In this document: positions 32,125 to 42,316 of the stretch, one piece after another
Layout of the letters: each line of letters opens with the position of its first letter
Numbering within the stretch: the first letter of the stretch is position 1
Assembly: GCA_945641355.1 (NCBI GenBank)
Contig: CALZEQ010000016.1
Span: forward strand, 1-59,821
Reading direction: 5' to 3'
Length of the DNA stretch: 59,821 bases
Origin: an uncultured Mediterranea sp.
Lineage (GTDB): Bacteria; Bacteroidota; Bacteroidia; Bacteroidales; Bacteroidaceae
The notes under the pieces: generated by a model
What the model saw: only the letters and a program-made list of their open reading frames with translations
What the model was told of the DNA's origin: nothing
Databases searched by the model: none
Program-made: the position numbers and the translations under genes

Positions 32125-34173
32125 TTATCCTATCAGTTCGACGCTCCGCTTGACGAAGGCACTCAGGGCTTCTCCCTTCAGCATACCGTTCTGCAGCAGA
32201 GCCAGGTCGATGAGCTGGCGCACTACCGGATTCTGAGCGGCATAGCCGGCCAGGGCAGACTCCTTCTTTGCTTTCAGGTCGTCGTACTTCTTGTCGAGTT
32301 CGTCCAGTTCGTCCTTCTCGGCTGTAGGAATCTCTTCGCTCTTCTTGCCCTCGTGCGATTTGCGCAGTGCCTGGCGGCGTTTGTCCGTCTCGTCCATCTC
32401 GCTCTGCAGGGGGGCGATGGCGTTGCTGCATTCTCGCTCTTCGCCTTCGATTATGCCTTTCACCAGCTTGTGGTCGGTGTTGAGCACGAGGTTGAACATG
32501 TCGGGCATCTCGCCGTAGAAGCTCATGCCGGCCTGTATGTTGGCCATCTCCTTCATACGGCGCATATACTCGCTCTGCGTGATCATCAGCGGCGATGCGT
32601 TCTCGCCCATGGCCTGTGCGCTGACGTGGAACTCGGCTTTCTCCATCTTGGGCAGCTGGCTCTGGAAGATGGATGAGAGAGCCTCTTGCCGGCTGCTCTC
32701 CAGTGCCTCCTCCTGCTTGTCCTCCTTGCGTATCAGGTTGTCTACGGTGTCACCGTCTACGCGGGTGAAACGCGACTTCTCCAGCTTCTGCTCCAACATG
32801 CTGATCATGGCCACATCCAGCTGGCCGTCCATCAGCAATACGTTGTACCCCTTGTTGACGGCTGCTTCGATGTAGCTGTACTGCTCGTCCTTGTTGTTGG
32901 CATAGAGGTAAATCAGATTGCCCTCCTTGTCGGTCTGGTTCTCTTTGATCAGCGTCTGATACTCTTCGTAGGTGTAGCACTTGCCGTCGGTATCGGTGAA
33001 GAGGGCAAAGCTCTTGGCACGGTCGTAGAAGTCCTCCTGTGTCAGCATACCGTAGTGGATGAAAATTTTCAGGTCGTTCCACTTCTCCTCAAACTGCTTG
33101 CGGTCGTTTTTGAAGATGGATTGCAGGCGGTCGGACACCTTCTTGGTGATATAGGTAGAAATCTTCTTCACATTGCTGTCGCTCTGCAGGTATGAACGGG
33201 ATACGTTCAGCGGAATGTCGGGCGAGTCGAGCACGCCATGCAGCAGTGTCAGGAAGTCGGGTACGATACCCTCAACCGAGTCGGTCACATACACCTGGTT
33301 GCAATAGAGCTGTATCTTGTTCTTGTTCAGCTCGATGTTGCTCTTCACCTTGGGGAAGTAGAGGATGCCGGTCAGATGGAAGGGATAGTCCACATTTAGG
33401 TGAATCCAAAAGAGGGGCTCATCGGCCATGGGATAGAGGTCGCGGTAGAACTTCTTGTAGTCCTCGTCCTTCAGTTCGCTGGGCTTGCGGGTCCACATCG
33501 GGTTGGTCTCGTTGATGACATTGTCTTCGTCCGTCTCCACCTGCTTGCCGTCCTTCCACTCCTTCTTTTTGCCGAAGGCGATGGCAACAGGCAGGAAGCT
33601 GCAATACTTCTTCAGCAGAGTGGAGAGGCGTGCCTCTTCCAGAAACTCCTTGCAGTCGTCGTCAATGTAGAGGACGATGTCCGTACCGCGGTCGGCCTTT
33701 TCGGTCTCTTCGATGGTGAACTCAGGGCTGCCGTCGCAGGTCCACTTCACGGCCTGGCTGCCCTCCTTGCACGATTTGGTGATGATTTCCACCTTCTTGG
33801 CCACCATGAATGCCGAGTAGAAGCCCAGTCCGAAGTGGCCGATGATGGCATTGGCGTCGTTCTTGTACTTCTCCAGAAAGTCGTTGGCACCTGAGAAGGC
33901 TATCTGGTTGATGTATTTGTCAATCTCTTCGGCTGTCAGTCCGATACCACGGTCGGACACCGTGATGGTCTCTTTTCCTAACGATACATGGACAGTCAGG
34001 TCACCCAGCTCACCTTTATACTCACCGATGGAGGAGAGCGTCTTCAACTTTTGGGTGGCATCGACGGCGTTGGATACCAGCTCGCGGAGAAAAATCTCGT
34101 GGTCGCTATACAAGAATTTTTTGATGACGGGGAAAATGTTTTCGGTTGTTACCCCAATATTTCCTTTTTGCAT
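32125..34173 (-). CDS. htpG: Chaperone HtpG (Hsp90)
   Basis: A 682-residue bacterial Hsp90, a cytoplasmic ATP-dependent chaperone dimer. GHKL ATPase motifs: FLRELVSNAVDATQKL near residue 25 (Glu and Asn of the N-box), VSDRGIGLTAEEI near 73-85, and IGHFGLGFYSAFMVA near 111-125. The middle domain has FPKVKSNIELNKNKIQLYCNQVYVTDSVEGIVPDFLTLLHGVLDSPDIPLNVSRSYLQ in pieces typical of the family. The C-terminal dimerisation region begins near 520 and ends DLALLQNGMLKGEALSAFVKRSVELIG. An unusual charged KR-rich stretch lies near 600-650, as in Bacteroidetes homologues. Intact. It is downstream of clpC, which has its own terminator. Confidence 0.96.
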   Translation of the reverse strand: MQKGNIGVTTENIFPVIKKFLYSDHEIFLRELVSNAVDATQKLKTLSSIGEYKGELGDLTVHVSLGKETITVSDRGIGLTAEEIDKYINQIAFSGANDFLEKYKNDANAIIGHFGLGFYSAFMVAKKVEIITKSCKEGSQAVKWTCDGSPEFTIEETEKADRGTDIVLYIDDDCKEFLEEARLSTLLKKYCSFLPVAIAFGKKKEWKDGKQVETDEDNVINETNPMWTRKPSELKDEDYKKFYRDLYPMADEPLFWIHLNVDYPFHLTGILYFPKVKSNIELNKNKIQLYCNQVYVTDSVEGIVPDFLTLLHGVLDSPDIPLNVSRSYLQSDSNVKKISTYITKKVSDRLQSIFKNDRKQFEEKWNDLKIFIHYGMLTQEDFYDRAKSFALFTDTDGKCYTYEEYQTLIKENQTDKEGNLIYLYANNKDEQYSYIEAAVNKGYNVLLMDGQLDVAMISMLEQKLEKSRFTRVDGDTVDNLIRKEDKQEEALESSRQEALSSIFQSQLPKMEKAEFHVSAQAMGENASPLMITQSEYMRRMKEMANIQAGMSFYGEMPDMFNLVLNTDHKLVKGIIEGEERECSNAIAPLQSEMDETDKRRQALRKSHEGKKSEEIPTAEKDELDELDKKYDDLKAKKESALAGYAAQNPVVRQLIDLALLQNGMLKGEALSAFVKRSVELIG

Positions 34174-34224
34174 ACTTAAATAGAATATATAGTTTTACAT
34201 TTTTTGTTCTGCGGCAGAATACAC

Positions 34225-34257
34225 AAAAAAAATGCCAGCCCGAAATGGACTGACATT
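34225..34257 (-). terminator. Terminator after clpC
   Basis: Minus strand AATGTCAGTCC (34257-34247) pairs with GGGCTGGCATT (34241-34231) with G-T pairs, followed by a run of Ts (A-run 34225-34232 on plus). Confidence 0.82.
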
Positions 34258-34283
34258 TTGTCTGATTAATGCGTAGTATTGTC

Positions 34284-36788
34284 TTATGCTTTCCGCAGCG
34301 ACAGCTTATCAGCCCCCTCTACTATACTTATCTGGATGGTATCGCCCGGCTGCACGCTGCCCGACACAATCATTTCGGAGAGCTCATCCTCCAGATAGGT
34401 CTGGATGGCGCGTTTCAGGGGACGGGCACCAAACTGGACGTCGTATCCCTTGGTGGCCAGGAACTTCTTGGCGTTGTCATCCATCGTCAGGCGATAGCCA
34501 ATCTCTTCCACACGTTTAAGCACGCCCTTCAGCTCGATGTCGACGATGCGTGTAATGGCCTCTAACGAGAGCTGGTCGAAAGTGATGATTTCATCCAGAC
34601 GGTTCAGAAATTCAGGGGCAAAGGTCTTGTTCAGCGCTTTCTGGATGACGGCACGCGAACGTTCGTTGTCATTGGCCTGACTGGGTACGCTGAAGCCGAT
34701 GCCACGTCCGAACTCCTTCAGCTGGCGCGTACCGATGTTGGAGGTCAGAATCAGTACGGTATTCTTGAAGTCTATAGTCCGGCCATAGTTGTCGGTCAGC
34801 CGTCCTTCATCCAGTACTTGCAGCAGGATGTTGAACACATCGGGATGGGCTTTCTCAATCTCGTCCAGCAAGACGATGGAGTAGGGCTTGCGGCGCACCT
34901 TCTCCGTCAGCTGTCCCCCCTCTTCGTAGCCCACATAGCCGGGAGCCGCCCCCACCATGCGCGATACGGTATATTTCTCCATGTATTCGCTCATGTCGAT
35001 GCGTATCAATGCGTCAGTCGAACCAAACATGCAGAGGGCCAATTGCTTGGCCAGATGGGTTTTGCCCACACCGGTAGGGCCTAAGAACATGAAGGTGCCG
35101 ATGGGGCGGTTCGGGTCTTTCAGTCCTACCCGGCTGCGCAGAATGGCCTTTGTCAGCTTGTCTATGGCGGCATCCTGAGCCACTACGCTGGCCTTCAGCG
35201 CCTCCTTCATGCCTGCCAGCCGCACACCTTCCTCTTGCGCGATACGCTGTACGGGGATGCCAGACATCATGGAGACCACTTGTGCGATATGCTCTTCGTC
35301 CACCGTCTCGCGCGCCTCTTTCATGGAGGCTTCCCACTTCTCCTTCATCGCTTCCAGTTGCTGCGTCAGCTTCTTCTCACGGTCGCGATAGCTGGCGGCC
35401 AACTCAAAATTCTGCGATTTCACCGCTTCGGCTTTCTGCTGCTGTGCCTCTTCAATCAACTGTTCCTGCTCTTCTATCTCTTTGGGAGCGCTGATATGGG
35501 TGAGGTGTACACGCGAGCCAGCCTCGTCCAGTGCATCCAGAGCCTTGTCGGGCAGGTTGCGGTCGGTGATGTAGCGGTCTGTCAATTTGACACATGCCTC
35601 CAGCGCAGCATCGGTGTAGCTGACGTTGTGATGCTCTTCGTACTTCTCCTTCAGGTTGTGCAGAATCTGCAGGGTCTCGTCGGGCGTAGTAGGCGAGACG
35701 ATGATTTTCTGGAAACGGCGTTCCAATGCACCGTCTTTTTCGATGCTTTTCCTGTACTCGTCCAGCGTGGTGGCACCGATACATTGTATCTCGCCGCGGG
35801 CCAAGGCTGGTTTCAGCATATTGGCCGCGTCCATGGTGCCGGCTGCCGCTCCAGCCCCTATAATGGTATGGATTTCGTCGATGAAAAGGATGACATCGGG
35901 GTTTTTGCGTATCTCGTTGATGATGGATTGCATACGCTCCTCAAACTGTCCGCGATATTTGGTGCCGGCTACTACAGAGGCCATATCGAGCATGATAAGG
36001 CGTTTACCGAACAGGATGCGCGACACCTTCTTCTCGGTAATGCGCAGGGCCAGCCCTTCCACGATGGCCGACTTGCCCACGCCGGGTTCGCCAATCAAAA
36101 CGGGGTTGTTCTTCTTGCGGCGGCTCAGTATCTGCGCCAACCGCTCAATCTCTTTTTCACGCCCCACCACAGGATCCAGTTTCCCTTCGGCGGCCACTTT
36201 GGTCAGGTCGATGCCAAAGTTGTCCAGCACCGGTGTATCATGGCTGCTCTTCGGCGAGGATTGGGTAGAAGCGGCTTTTTGTTGCGGTTGAGAAGCGGCT
36301 TCCTCTTCCTCTTCTTCATCGGAAGCAAACCCCATGCCGGCGTTCGGATTGGTCGATTTCATCGAGATTTGTTCGTATACCCGCTGGTAGGTTGCTCCAT
36401 TTTCCAACAACACCATGGCGGCCAGGTTGTCTCCCTCTTTCAGCAAGGCCAGCAGCAGGTGCTCGCTGTCGGCTATGGGTGACTTCAGCAGCCGAGCTTC
36501 CAGAATGCACATCTTCAATATCTTGGCAGACAAGGGTGTCAGTGCAGGGGCAGAAAGGTTGGCGTTGAATATGTTGTTGCTTTGGTGTATCAGTCGTTCT
36601 AGTCGAGCCTTCAGCTTGGGAAAGTCCATGTCCAGGCGGAACAAGGCTTCGGTGGCCTTTCCTTCGCCATCGCGCAACAGGCCCAGCAACAAGTGCTCAG
36701 GTCCTATATAGCTGGTTCCCAATCGGAAAGCCTCCTCTTGACTGTAGTTTATGATGTCTGATACTTTTTTTGAAAACTGGTTCTCCAT
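34284..36788 (-). CDS. clpC: ATP-dependent Clp protease ATP-binding subunit ClpC
   Basis: An 834-residue Hsp100 unfoldase. Two N-terminal Clp repeats (about residues 1-145) precede a D/E-rich linker (DEEEEEEAASQPQQKAAS). AAA-1 has Walker A GEPGVGKSAIVEG and Walker B VILFIDEIHTII. A UVR motif (AVKSQNFELAASYRDREKKL) in the middle marks ClpC rather than ClpB or ClpA. AAA-2 has Walker A GPTGVGKTHLAK and LLDEIEKAHPDV. The GRGIGFSV loop is the ClpP-docking (IGF-type) signal, so it should feed ClpP; clpP is not in this window. -7 box TATCTTTG at 36838-36845 (minus). Divergent from gyrA. Confidence 0.95.
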   Translation of the reverse strand: MENQFSKKVSDIINYSQEEAFRLGTSYIGPEHLLLGLLRDGEGKATEALFRLDMDFPKLKARLERLIHQSNNIFNANLSAPALTPLSAKILKMCILEARLLKSPIADSEHLLLALLKEGDNLAAMVLLENGATYQRVYEQISMKSTNPNAGMGFASDEEEEEEAASQPQQKAASTQSSPKSSHDTPVLDNFGIDLTKVAAEGKLDPVVGREKEIERLAQILSRRKKNNPVLIGEPGVGKSAIVEGLALRITEKKVSRILFGKRLIMLDMASVVAGTKYRGQFEERMQSIINEIRKNPDVILFIDEIHTIIGAGAAAGTMDAANMLKPALARGEIQCIGATTLDEYRKSIEKDGALERRFQKIIVSPTTPDETLQILHNLKEKYEEHHNVSYTDAALEACVKLTDRYITDRNLPDKALDALDEAGSRVHLTHISAPKEIEEQEQLIEEAQQQKAEAVKSQNFELAASYRDREKKLTQQLEAMKEKWEASMKEARETVDEEHIAQVVSMMSGIPVQRIAQEEGVRLAGMKEALKASVVAQDAAIDKLTKAILRSRVGLKDPNRPIGTFMFLGPTGVGKTHLAKQLALCMFGSTDALIRIDMSEYMEKYTVSRMVGAAPGYVGYEEGGQLTEKVRRKPYSIVLLDEIEKAHPDVFNILLQVLDEGRLTDNYGRTIDFKNTVLILTSNIGTRQLKEFGRGIGFSVPSQANDNERSRAVIQKALNKTFAPEFLNRLDEIITFDQLSLEAITRIVDIELKGVLKRVEEIGYRLTMDDNAKKFLATKGYDVQFGARPLKRAIQTYLEDELSEMIVSGSVQPGDTIQISIVEGADKLSLRKA

Positions 36789-36837
36789 ACGTCTATATTA
36801 TCTTCTTCAATTGGAATTTTGGGCGGACAAAGATACA

Positions 36838-36845
36838 TATTTTAT
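36838..36845 (-). promoter_or_regulatory. Bacteroidetes -7 box for clpC
   Basis: TATCTTTG on the minus strand, about 50 nt before the clpC ATG. No heat-shock CIRCE repeat was seen nearby. Confidence 0.55.
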
Positions 36846-37037
36846 CATTACGCTTCGTCACGACATCCGTTTTTCTTCCTTACAAATGCCGTGCCAGAAT
36901 TTTTGTCCCTGCAAATCAATCTTATTCCACTTCCTGCAACAAACTTTATGGGTTAAAACTTTCGTATGTCGAGAAAAAGCTGTACTTTAGCGTGATTTTT
37001 CGAGAATCGTCTGATGTATAATTAATTTTTTTGTTAA

Positions 37038-39533
37038 ATGCTTGAACAAGACAGAATTATAAAGATTAATATTGAGGAGGAGATGAAGTCGTCTTACATC
37101 GATTACTCCATGTCAGTCATCGTATCGCGGGCTCTTCCGGATGTAAGGGATGGTTTTAAACCCGTTCACCGCAGAATCCTTTTCGGTATGATGGGACTGG
37201 GAAATACCTCCGACAAACCTTATAAGAAATCTGCCAGAGTAGTGGGCGAGGTGCTGGGTAAGTACCACCCGCATGGCGATAGCTCGGTGTACGGTGCATT
37301 GGTACGTATGGCACAGCCGTGGGCCATGCGATATATGCTGGTGGACGGACAGGGCAACTACGGATCGGTGGACGGTGACAGCGCAGCGGCTATGCGTTAT
37401 ACCGAGTGCCGTCTGCAAAAGATAGGCGAAGAGATGATGCAGGATCTGGAGAAGGAAACCGTGGATATGCAGAACAACTTCGACGATTCGCTGCAGGAAC
37501 CTACCGTGATGCCTACCCGTATCCCGAACTTGCTGGTCAATGGAGCATCGGGTATCGCAGTAGGTATGGCTACTAATATGCCTACGCACAATCTGTCGGA
37601 GGTCATCGATGCCTGTGTGGCCTATATCGACAACAACGACATCGAAATAGAGGAGCTGATGGACTATGTAAAGGCTCCCGACTTCCCGACAGGAGGATAT
37701 ATATATGGTATGAGTGGTGTGCGCGAGGCATACCTGACCGGAAGGGGCAGGGTGGTGATGCGCGCCAAGGCCGAGATAGAGAGCGGCAGTACCCACGATA
37801 AGATTGTGGTTACGGAGATTCCATACGGAGTAAACAAGGCTGAACTGATCAAAAGCATTGCCGACCTGGCTAACGAAAAGAAGATAGAAGGCATCTCCAA
37901 TGCCAACGATGAGTCGGACCGCGAAGGTATGCGCATTGTCATCGACATCAAGCGGGATGCCAATGCCAGCGTCGTGCTGAACAAGCTCTACAAGATGACG
38001 CAGCTGCAGACTTCCTTTGGCGTGAACAACGTTGCCTTGGTACATGGCAGACCGCGTCTGCTCAATCTGAAGGAGCTCATCAAGTATTTCGTTGAGCATC
38101 GGCACGATGTGGTCATCCGCCGTACGCAGTACGACCTGCGCAAGGCCAAGGAGCGTGCGCACATTCTGGAAGGACTCATCATCGCCTGCGACAACATTGA
38201 CGAGGTGATTCACATCATTCGTTCGGCCAAGACACCGAACGATGCCATCAGCGGATTGATGGAGCGGTTCGAACTGTCTGACCTTCAGGCACGCGCCATC
38301 GTAGAGATGCGCCTGCGCCAGCTGACCGGCCTGATGCAGGATCAGCTCCATGCCGAATATGAAGAGATACTAAAACAAATCAATTTCCTGGAGGAGATTC
38401 TGGTGAATGACGAGCTGTGCCGCAAAGTCATCAAGGATGAGCTGATTGAAGTGAAAGAGAAATATGGTGACGAGCGTCGCTCGGAAATCGTCTATTCTTC
38501 AGAGGAGTTCAATCCAGAAGATTTCTATGCAGATGACGAGATGATCATCACCATCTCGCACATGGGCTACATCAAGCGTACCCCGCTCAGTGAATTCCGT
38601 GCACAGAATAGGGGGGGAGTAGGCTCTAAAGGTACTGATACTCGCGACGAAGACTTCGTAGAACATATCTACCCGGCAACCATGCACAACACCATGATGT
38701 TCTTCACCCAGAAGGGCAAGTGCTATTGGCTGAAGGTGTACGAGATACCTGAAGGAACCAAGAATTCAAAGGGACGTGCTATCCAAAACCTGCTGAATAT
38801 CGACTCGGACGATAGTGTCAACGCTTATCTGCGTGTGAAGAATCTGAACGACGAGCAGTTCATCAACAGCCACTACGTGGTGTTCTGTACGAAGAACGGT
38901 GTCATCAAGAAGACGCTGCTCGAACAATATTCGCGTCCGCGCCAGAACGGTGTGAATGCCATCACCATCCGTGAAGACGACCGCGTGATAGAAGTGCGTA
39001 TGACCAATGGCGACAACGAAATCATCATCGCCAATCGGAATGGACGCGCCATCCGCTTCCATGAAAGTGCAGTGCGTGTGATGGGCCGTACGGCTACAGG
39101 TGTACGTGGCATGATGTTGGACGAGGACGGACAGGACGAGGTCATCGGAATGGTTTGCATTAAAGATACGGATGCAGAGTCCATCATGGTAGTGTCCGAA
39201 CAAGGATATGGCAAACGTTCTGATGTCGAAGACTATCGCAAGACCAATCGCGGAGGCAAGGGCGTGAAGACCATCAACATTACGGAGAAAACGGGCAAAC
39301 TGGTGGCTATCAAGTCGGTGACGGATGAGCACGACCTGATGATTATCAACAAGTCTGGCATCACCATCCGCCTGAAGGTAGCCGATGTCCGTATTATGGG
39401 ACGTGCTACACAGGGTGTCCGACTGATTAACCTGGAGAAACGTAACGATGAAATTGGTTCCGTCTGCAAGGTGACATCCGAAAACGATGAAGATATTCTG
39501 ACAACGGATACCGAAGAGGTTGAAAATGAATGA
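37038..39533 (+). CDS. gyrA: DNA gyrase subunit A
   Basis: An 831-residue type II topoisomerase A subunit that cuts and rejoins DNA to introduce negative supercoils with GyrB. The catalytic Tyr is Y121 ([11 protein letters not shown]). The quinolone region [20 protein letters not shown] has Asp81 and Ser82, the unmutated residues by B. fragilis numbering, so no classic resistance change is visible. The GyrA box is [10 protein letters not shown], a variant of QRRGGKG. The C-terminal pinwheel shows repeated blades (for example [27 protein letters not shown]). The acidic tail (DTEEVENE) is normal. A TPR gene follows. Confidence 0.96.
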   Translation: MLEQDRIIKINIEEEMKSSYIDYSMSVIVSRALPDVRDGFKPVHRRILFGMMGLGNTSDKPYKKSARVVGEVLGKYHPHGDSSVYGALVRMAQPWAMRYMLVDGQGNYGSVDGDSAAAMRYTECRLQKIGEEMMQDLEKETVDMQNNFDDSLQEPTVMPTRIPNLLVNGASGIAVGMATNMPTHNLSEVIDACVAYIDNNDIEIEELMDYVKAPDFPTGGYIYGMSGVREAYLTGRGRVVMRAKAEIESGSTHDKIVVTEIPYGVNKAELIKSIADLANEKKIEGISNANDESDREGMRIVIDIKRDANASVVLNKLYKMTQLQTSFGVNNVALVHGRPRLLNLKELIKYFVEHRHDVVIRRTQYDLRKAKERAHILEGLIIACDNIDEVIHIIRSAKTPNDAISGLMERFELSDLQARAIVEMRLRQLTGLMQDQLHAEYEEILKQINFLEEILVNDELCRKVIKDELIEVKEKYGDERRSEIVYSSEEFNPEDFYADDEMIITISHMGYIKRTPLSEFRAQNRGGVGSKGTDTRDEDFVEHIYPATMHNTMMFFTQKGKCYWLKVYEIPEGTKNSKGRAIQNLLNIDSDDSVNAYLRVKNLNDEQFINSHYVVFCTKNGVIKKTLLEQYSRPRQNGVNAITIREDDRVIEVRMTNGDNEIIIANRNGRAIRFHESAVRVMGRTATGVRGMMLDEDGQDEVIGMVCIKDTDAESIMVVSEQGYGKRSDVEDYRKTNRGGKGVKTINITEKTGKLVAIKSVTDEHDLMIINKSGITIRLKVADVRIMGRATQGVRLINLEKRNDEIGSVCKVTSENDEDILTTDTEEVENE

Positions 39534-39564
39534 CATATATATTAATTTAAAAATTTCTATCATC

Positions 39565-40803
39565 ATGAAAAGAGTATTTTTTTCAGTAGTATTGTTGCTC
39601 GCTGCCAGCTTTACATTCGCTCAGATCAAGAATGTAAAGGATGCCAAGAGCATTGCCAGTGAAATGAAGCCGGATTTTGCCAAGGCAGAATCACTGATTA
39701 ATGCGGCTTTGACCAATCCTGAGACAAAAGACAACCCCGAGACATGGAATGTGGCCGGCTTCGTTCAGCAGAAGAGAAGTGCCAAGGAAATGGAAAATGC
39801 GTATCTGAGAAAGCCTTATGATACACTGCAGGTGTACAAGAGCGCGCTGGAGATGTGCAAATACTATTTCAAGTGTGATGAACTGGCTCAGGTACCCGAT
39901 GAAAAGGGCAAGATCAAGAACAAATATCGCAAGCCCAATGCAGCTACTATTATGGGTGAACGCGGCAACTTGATTAATGGTGGTATCCAGTACTTCAACA
40001 TGGCTATGGGTGATGAAGCCAAGGCTAAGGAGTATAACCAGAAGGCATTGGACTTCTTCGGCGCATACATTGATGTAGCTGCTCATCCGATGTTCGAGAA
40101 GGAAAACCTGCTGCAGACTGATACTGTATTGCCGCAAATCGCCTACTATGCTAGCTTGGCAGCTGCCAAACTGGAAGACAATGCCAGCATCCTGAAGTAC
40201 GCTCCGTATGCTCAGGACGACAAGGAGGTAGGCAAGTATGCAATGGAGTTCATCTCTACCGCACTGAAGGCTCAGGGTGATACTGACAAGTGGATCGCTT
40301 CCTTGAAGAATGGTATCCAGAAGTATCCCGATCATCCTTTCTTCTTCGGTCATCTGATTGATTACTACAGCAATAACAACAAGTATGACGAGGCAATGCA
40401 GTTTGCTGACGAAATGCTGGCAAAGGATGCCAAGAATACGTTCTATCTCTATGTAAAGGGCTATCTGTATCACAACATGAAGGATTATGACAATGCCATC
40501 AAGTTCTATATGCAGACGGTAGAGGTAGATCCGAACTATGCAGAAGCATATTCTAACATGGGCCTTGTATATTGCCAGCAGGCTCAGGATTTCTCGGAGA
40601 AGGCTACTACAGACGTGAACGATCCGAAGTACAAGGAAGAACAGAAAATTCTGAAGTCATTCTATGAAAAGGCTCGTCCCAACTATGAGAAGGCAAGAGC
40701 ACTGAAGCCTGATGTAAAGGATCTGTGGCTGCAAGGTCTGTATCGTGTATATTACAACTTGGATATGGGTCCTGAATTCAAGGAAATAGAAGACATGATG
40801 TAA
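39565..40803 (+). CDS. Secreted tetratricopeptide-repeat protein
   Basis: 412 residues with a signal peptide (MKRVFFSVVLLLAASFTFAQ). The mature part is helical with TPR units; the clearest are NTFYLYVKGYLYHNMKDYDNAIKFYMQTVEVDP and NYAEAYSNMGLVYCQQAQDF near residues 300-355. The DKWIASLKNGIQKYPDHPFFFGHLIDYY segment is another repeat. Likely a periplasmic scaffold for protein-protein contact; partners unknown. It starts 31 nt after gyrA and ends in a strong terminator, so it is probably co-transcribed with gyrA. Codon use is lysine- and alanine-rich, as for an abundant protein (impression only). Confidence 0.85.
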   Translation: MKRVFFSVVLLLAASFTFAQIKNVKDAKSIASEMKPDFAKAESLINAALTNPETKDNPETWNVAGFVQQKRSAKEMENAYLRKPYDTLQVYKSALEMCKYYFKCDELAQVPDEKGKIKNKYRKPNAATIMGERGNLINGGIQYFNMAMGDEAKAKEYNQKALDFFGAYIDVAAHPMFEKENLLQTDTVLPQIAYYASLAAAKLEDNASILKYAPYAQDDKEVGKYAMEFISTALKAQGDTDKWIASLKNGIQKYPDHPFFFGHLIDYYSNNNKYDEAMQFADEMLAKDAKNTFYLYVKGYLYHNMKDYDNAIKFYMQTVEVDPNYAEAYSNMGLVYCQQAQDFSEKATTDVNDPKYKEEQKILKSFYEKARPNYEKARALKPDVKDLWLQGLYRVYYNLDMGPEFKEIEDMM

Positions 40804-40833
40804 TTTCCGACATCGGTTATATTATACAAAAAT

Positions 40834-40876
40834 ACCTTCCGTGGAATGGATTATTCCATACGGAAGGTGTTTTTTT
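40834..40876 (+). terminator. Terminator after gyrA-TPR unit
   Basis: ACCTTCCG-TGGAA (40834-40846) pairs with TTCCA and CGGAAGGT (40854-40858, 40861-40868) with a 2-nt bulge, followed by a T-run. Confidence 0.87.
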
Positions 40877-40903
40877 ATGTTTTATCCCCACAGCTCATCG
40901 TGC

Positions 40904-40936
40904 ATAAAAAAAGAGGTGAAGTAGAAGACCTCATCT
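40904..40936 (-). terminator. Probable terminator after dapA operon
   Basis: Minus strand GAGGT/ACCTC hairpin followed by seven Ts. Short stem. It lies about 100 nt past the last minus-strand stop. Confidence 0.5.
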
Positions 40937-41033
40937 CTTAAATCTATGTTATATTAAACATAATACATATTATATCAAAAATTGATATAAGGCTCACAAC
41001 AGAGCCTTCATCGGCATAGAATGGCGACAGGAT

Positions 41034-41306
41034 TTACTGATTCTCTGCAGCCTTTTGTTCAGCCGCTTCATCCAATATCTTCAATGCTTTTTCAAGCACC
41101 GTTGTATCATCAATTGTGACCAGGCCGCCATCCGGACCAGGTTCCAGATGAATGCCTACGCATTTGCCCAGTTTGAAATTGTGGCCACCGAAGAAGTTGC
41201 GCACGGTGTCTACTTCTAATCCCAATTCGTCCGCAATGCGGTGCATGCTGCCGCTGGGCAACGAATCCTTTATTTTTCGCAGTTCATTGAATGTAATGGT
41301 TCTCAT
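41034..41306 (-). CDS. Small putative DNA-binding protein
   Basis: 90 residues. The first part fits a helix-turn-helix (FNELRKIKDSLPSGSMHRIADELGLEVDTVRNFFGG, about residues 5-40, with IADELGLEVDTVRNFF as the second and third helices). An acidic, ligand-domain-like tail follows (GIHLEPGPDGGLVTIDD), then an Ala/Glu-rich C-terminal helix. It follows dapA after 6 nt on the same strand, so it is co-transcribed. Similar small proteins occur beside dapA in Bacteroides. A role in regulating the operon is possible but not shown. Confidence 0.7.
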   Translation of the reverse strand: MRTITFNELRKIKDSLPSGSMHRIADELGLEVDTVRNFFGGHNFKLGKCVGIHLEPGPDGGLVTIDDTTVLEKALKILDEAAEQKAAENQ

Positions 41307-41312
41307 AGTATA

Positions 41313-42206
41313 TTAGCATTTGATGTTCAGTTCGTCCAGAATCTTGCGCATCGCCTCGAATGTGGTGATGCGCGTGGGCACCAATGGCAGACGGAGCTTG
41401 TTGTCTATCATACCCATCACATTCAGCATTGCCTTGACACCTGCAGGATTGCCGTCGACAAACAGCAGTTTGAAGAGCTCTGCGAACTTGTGATGGATGG
41501 TCAAGGCGTTGGCATAGTCACCCTGCAGCGCCAGACGCACCATACGGCTGAATTCACGCGGGAAAGCGTTGCCGATGACCGATATGATGCCTACGGCTCC
41601 CAAGGTGATGAGCGGGAAGGTAATGCCGTCATCGCCCGATATGACATCAAAGTCAGCCGGTTTGTTCTTGATGATATCATCCATTTGTGTGATGTCGCCC
41701 GACGCTTCCTTGATAGCGATTACATTCTTGAAATCGCGGGCAATGCGCAATGTCGTTTCCGCCTTCATGTTGACACCTGTCCGCCCAGGCACATTGTACA
41801 GGACAATGGGGAGTTCGGTAGCTTCCGCAATGGCCTTGTAGTGCTGGTAGATGCCTTCCTGAGAGGGTTTGTTATAATAAGGTACAACGGAGAGGATAGC
41901 ATCCACACCGGTGAAATCGTCGGTTTTCAGCGTTTCTACGATGGCTCTCGTGTTATTTCCACCCAGTCCCAGCAAGATGGGAATGCGTCCGTTCACCCGT
42001 TCGATGACCACCCGTCTGATTTTTTTCTTTTCCTCCTCGGTCAGTGTAGGCGTCTCGGCTGTTGTACCCAATACGCACAAGAAGTCTGTATTGTTCTGCA
42101 GCAGGTAGTCTACCAGCCGTAAAAGTGCGTCGTAATCTACGCTTTCATCTTCTTTGAAGGGAGTAATCAAGGCTACTCCCATACCTCGCAATCTTGTCTT
42201 TATCAT
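41313..42206 (-). CDS. dapA: 4-hydroxy-tetrahydrodipicolinate synthase
   Basis: A 297-residue aldolase-fold enzyme that condenses pyruvate with aspartate semialdehyde, the first step to diaminopimelate and lysine. The N-terminus GMGVALITPFKEDESVDYDALLRLVDYLL is standard, then LCVLGTTAETPTL (about 42-54), the conserved Tyr in LPIVLYNVPGRTGVNM (about 135-150), and the Schiff-base Lys in FKNVIAIKEASGD (about 160-172). GDDGITFPLITLGAVGIISV completes the signature. A -7 box TACATTTG lies at 42251-42258 (minus). It heads a two-gene unit with the small DNA-binding protein. Confidence 0.95.
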   Translation of the reverse strand: MIKTRLRGMGVALITPFKEDESVDYDALLRLVDYLLQNNTDFLCVLGTTAETPTLTEEEKKKIRRVVIERVNGRIPILLGLGGNNTRAIVETLKTDDFTGVDAILSVVPYYNKPSQEGIYQHYKAIAEATELPIVLYNVPGRTGVNMKAETTLRIARDFKNVIAIKEASGDITQMDDIIKNKPADFDVISGDDGITFPLITLGAVGIISVIGNAFPREFSRMVRLALQGDYANALTIHHKFAELFKLLFVDGNPAGVKAMLNVMGMIDNKLRLPLVPTRITTFEAMRKILDELNIKC

Positions 42207-42250
42207 GAGTCTAATAAATATCGTAGTATATGGTTCTCTGAGAACCGTTG

Positions 42251-42258
42251 CAAATGTA
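42251..42258 (-). promoter_or_regulatory. Bacteroidetes -7 box for dapA
   Basis: TACATTTG on the minus strand followed by C, 44 nt before the dapA ATG. Confidence 0.5.
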
Positions 42259-42316
42259 CAAATTCTTTCGGTTTGCTACAACTATAAGTCATAAAAAAGC
42301 GATTTGTATCGTTTCC

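Noticed and set aside
35235..36482. 415-codon plus-strand frame
   Set aside because: Antisense to clpC, whose motifs are complete.
37113..38351. 412-codon minus-strand frame
   Set aside because: Antisense to gyrA. No recognisable protein.
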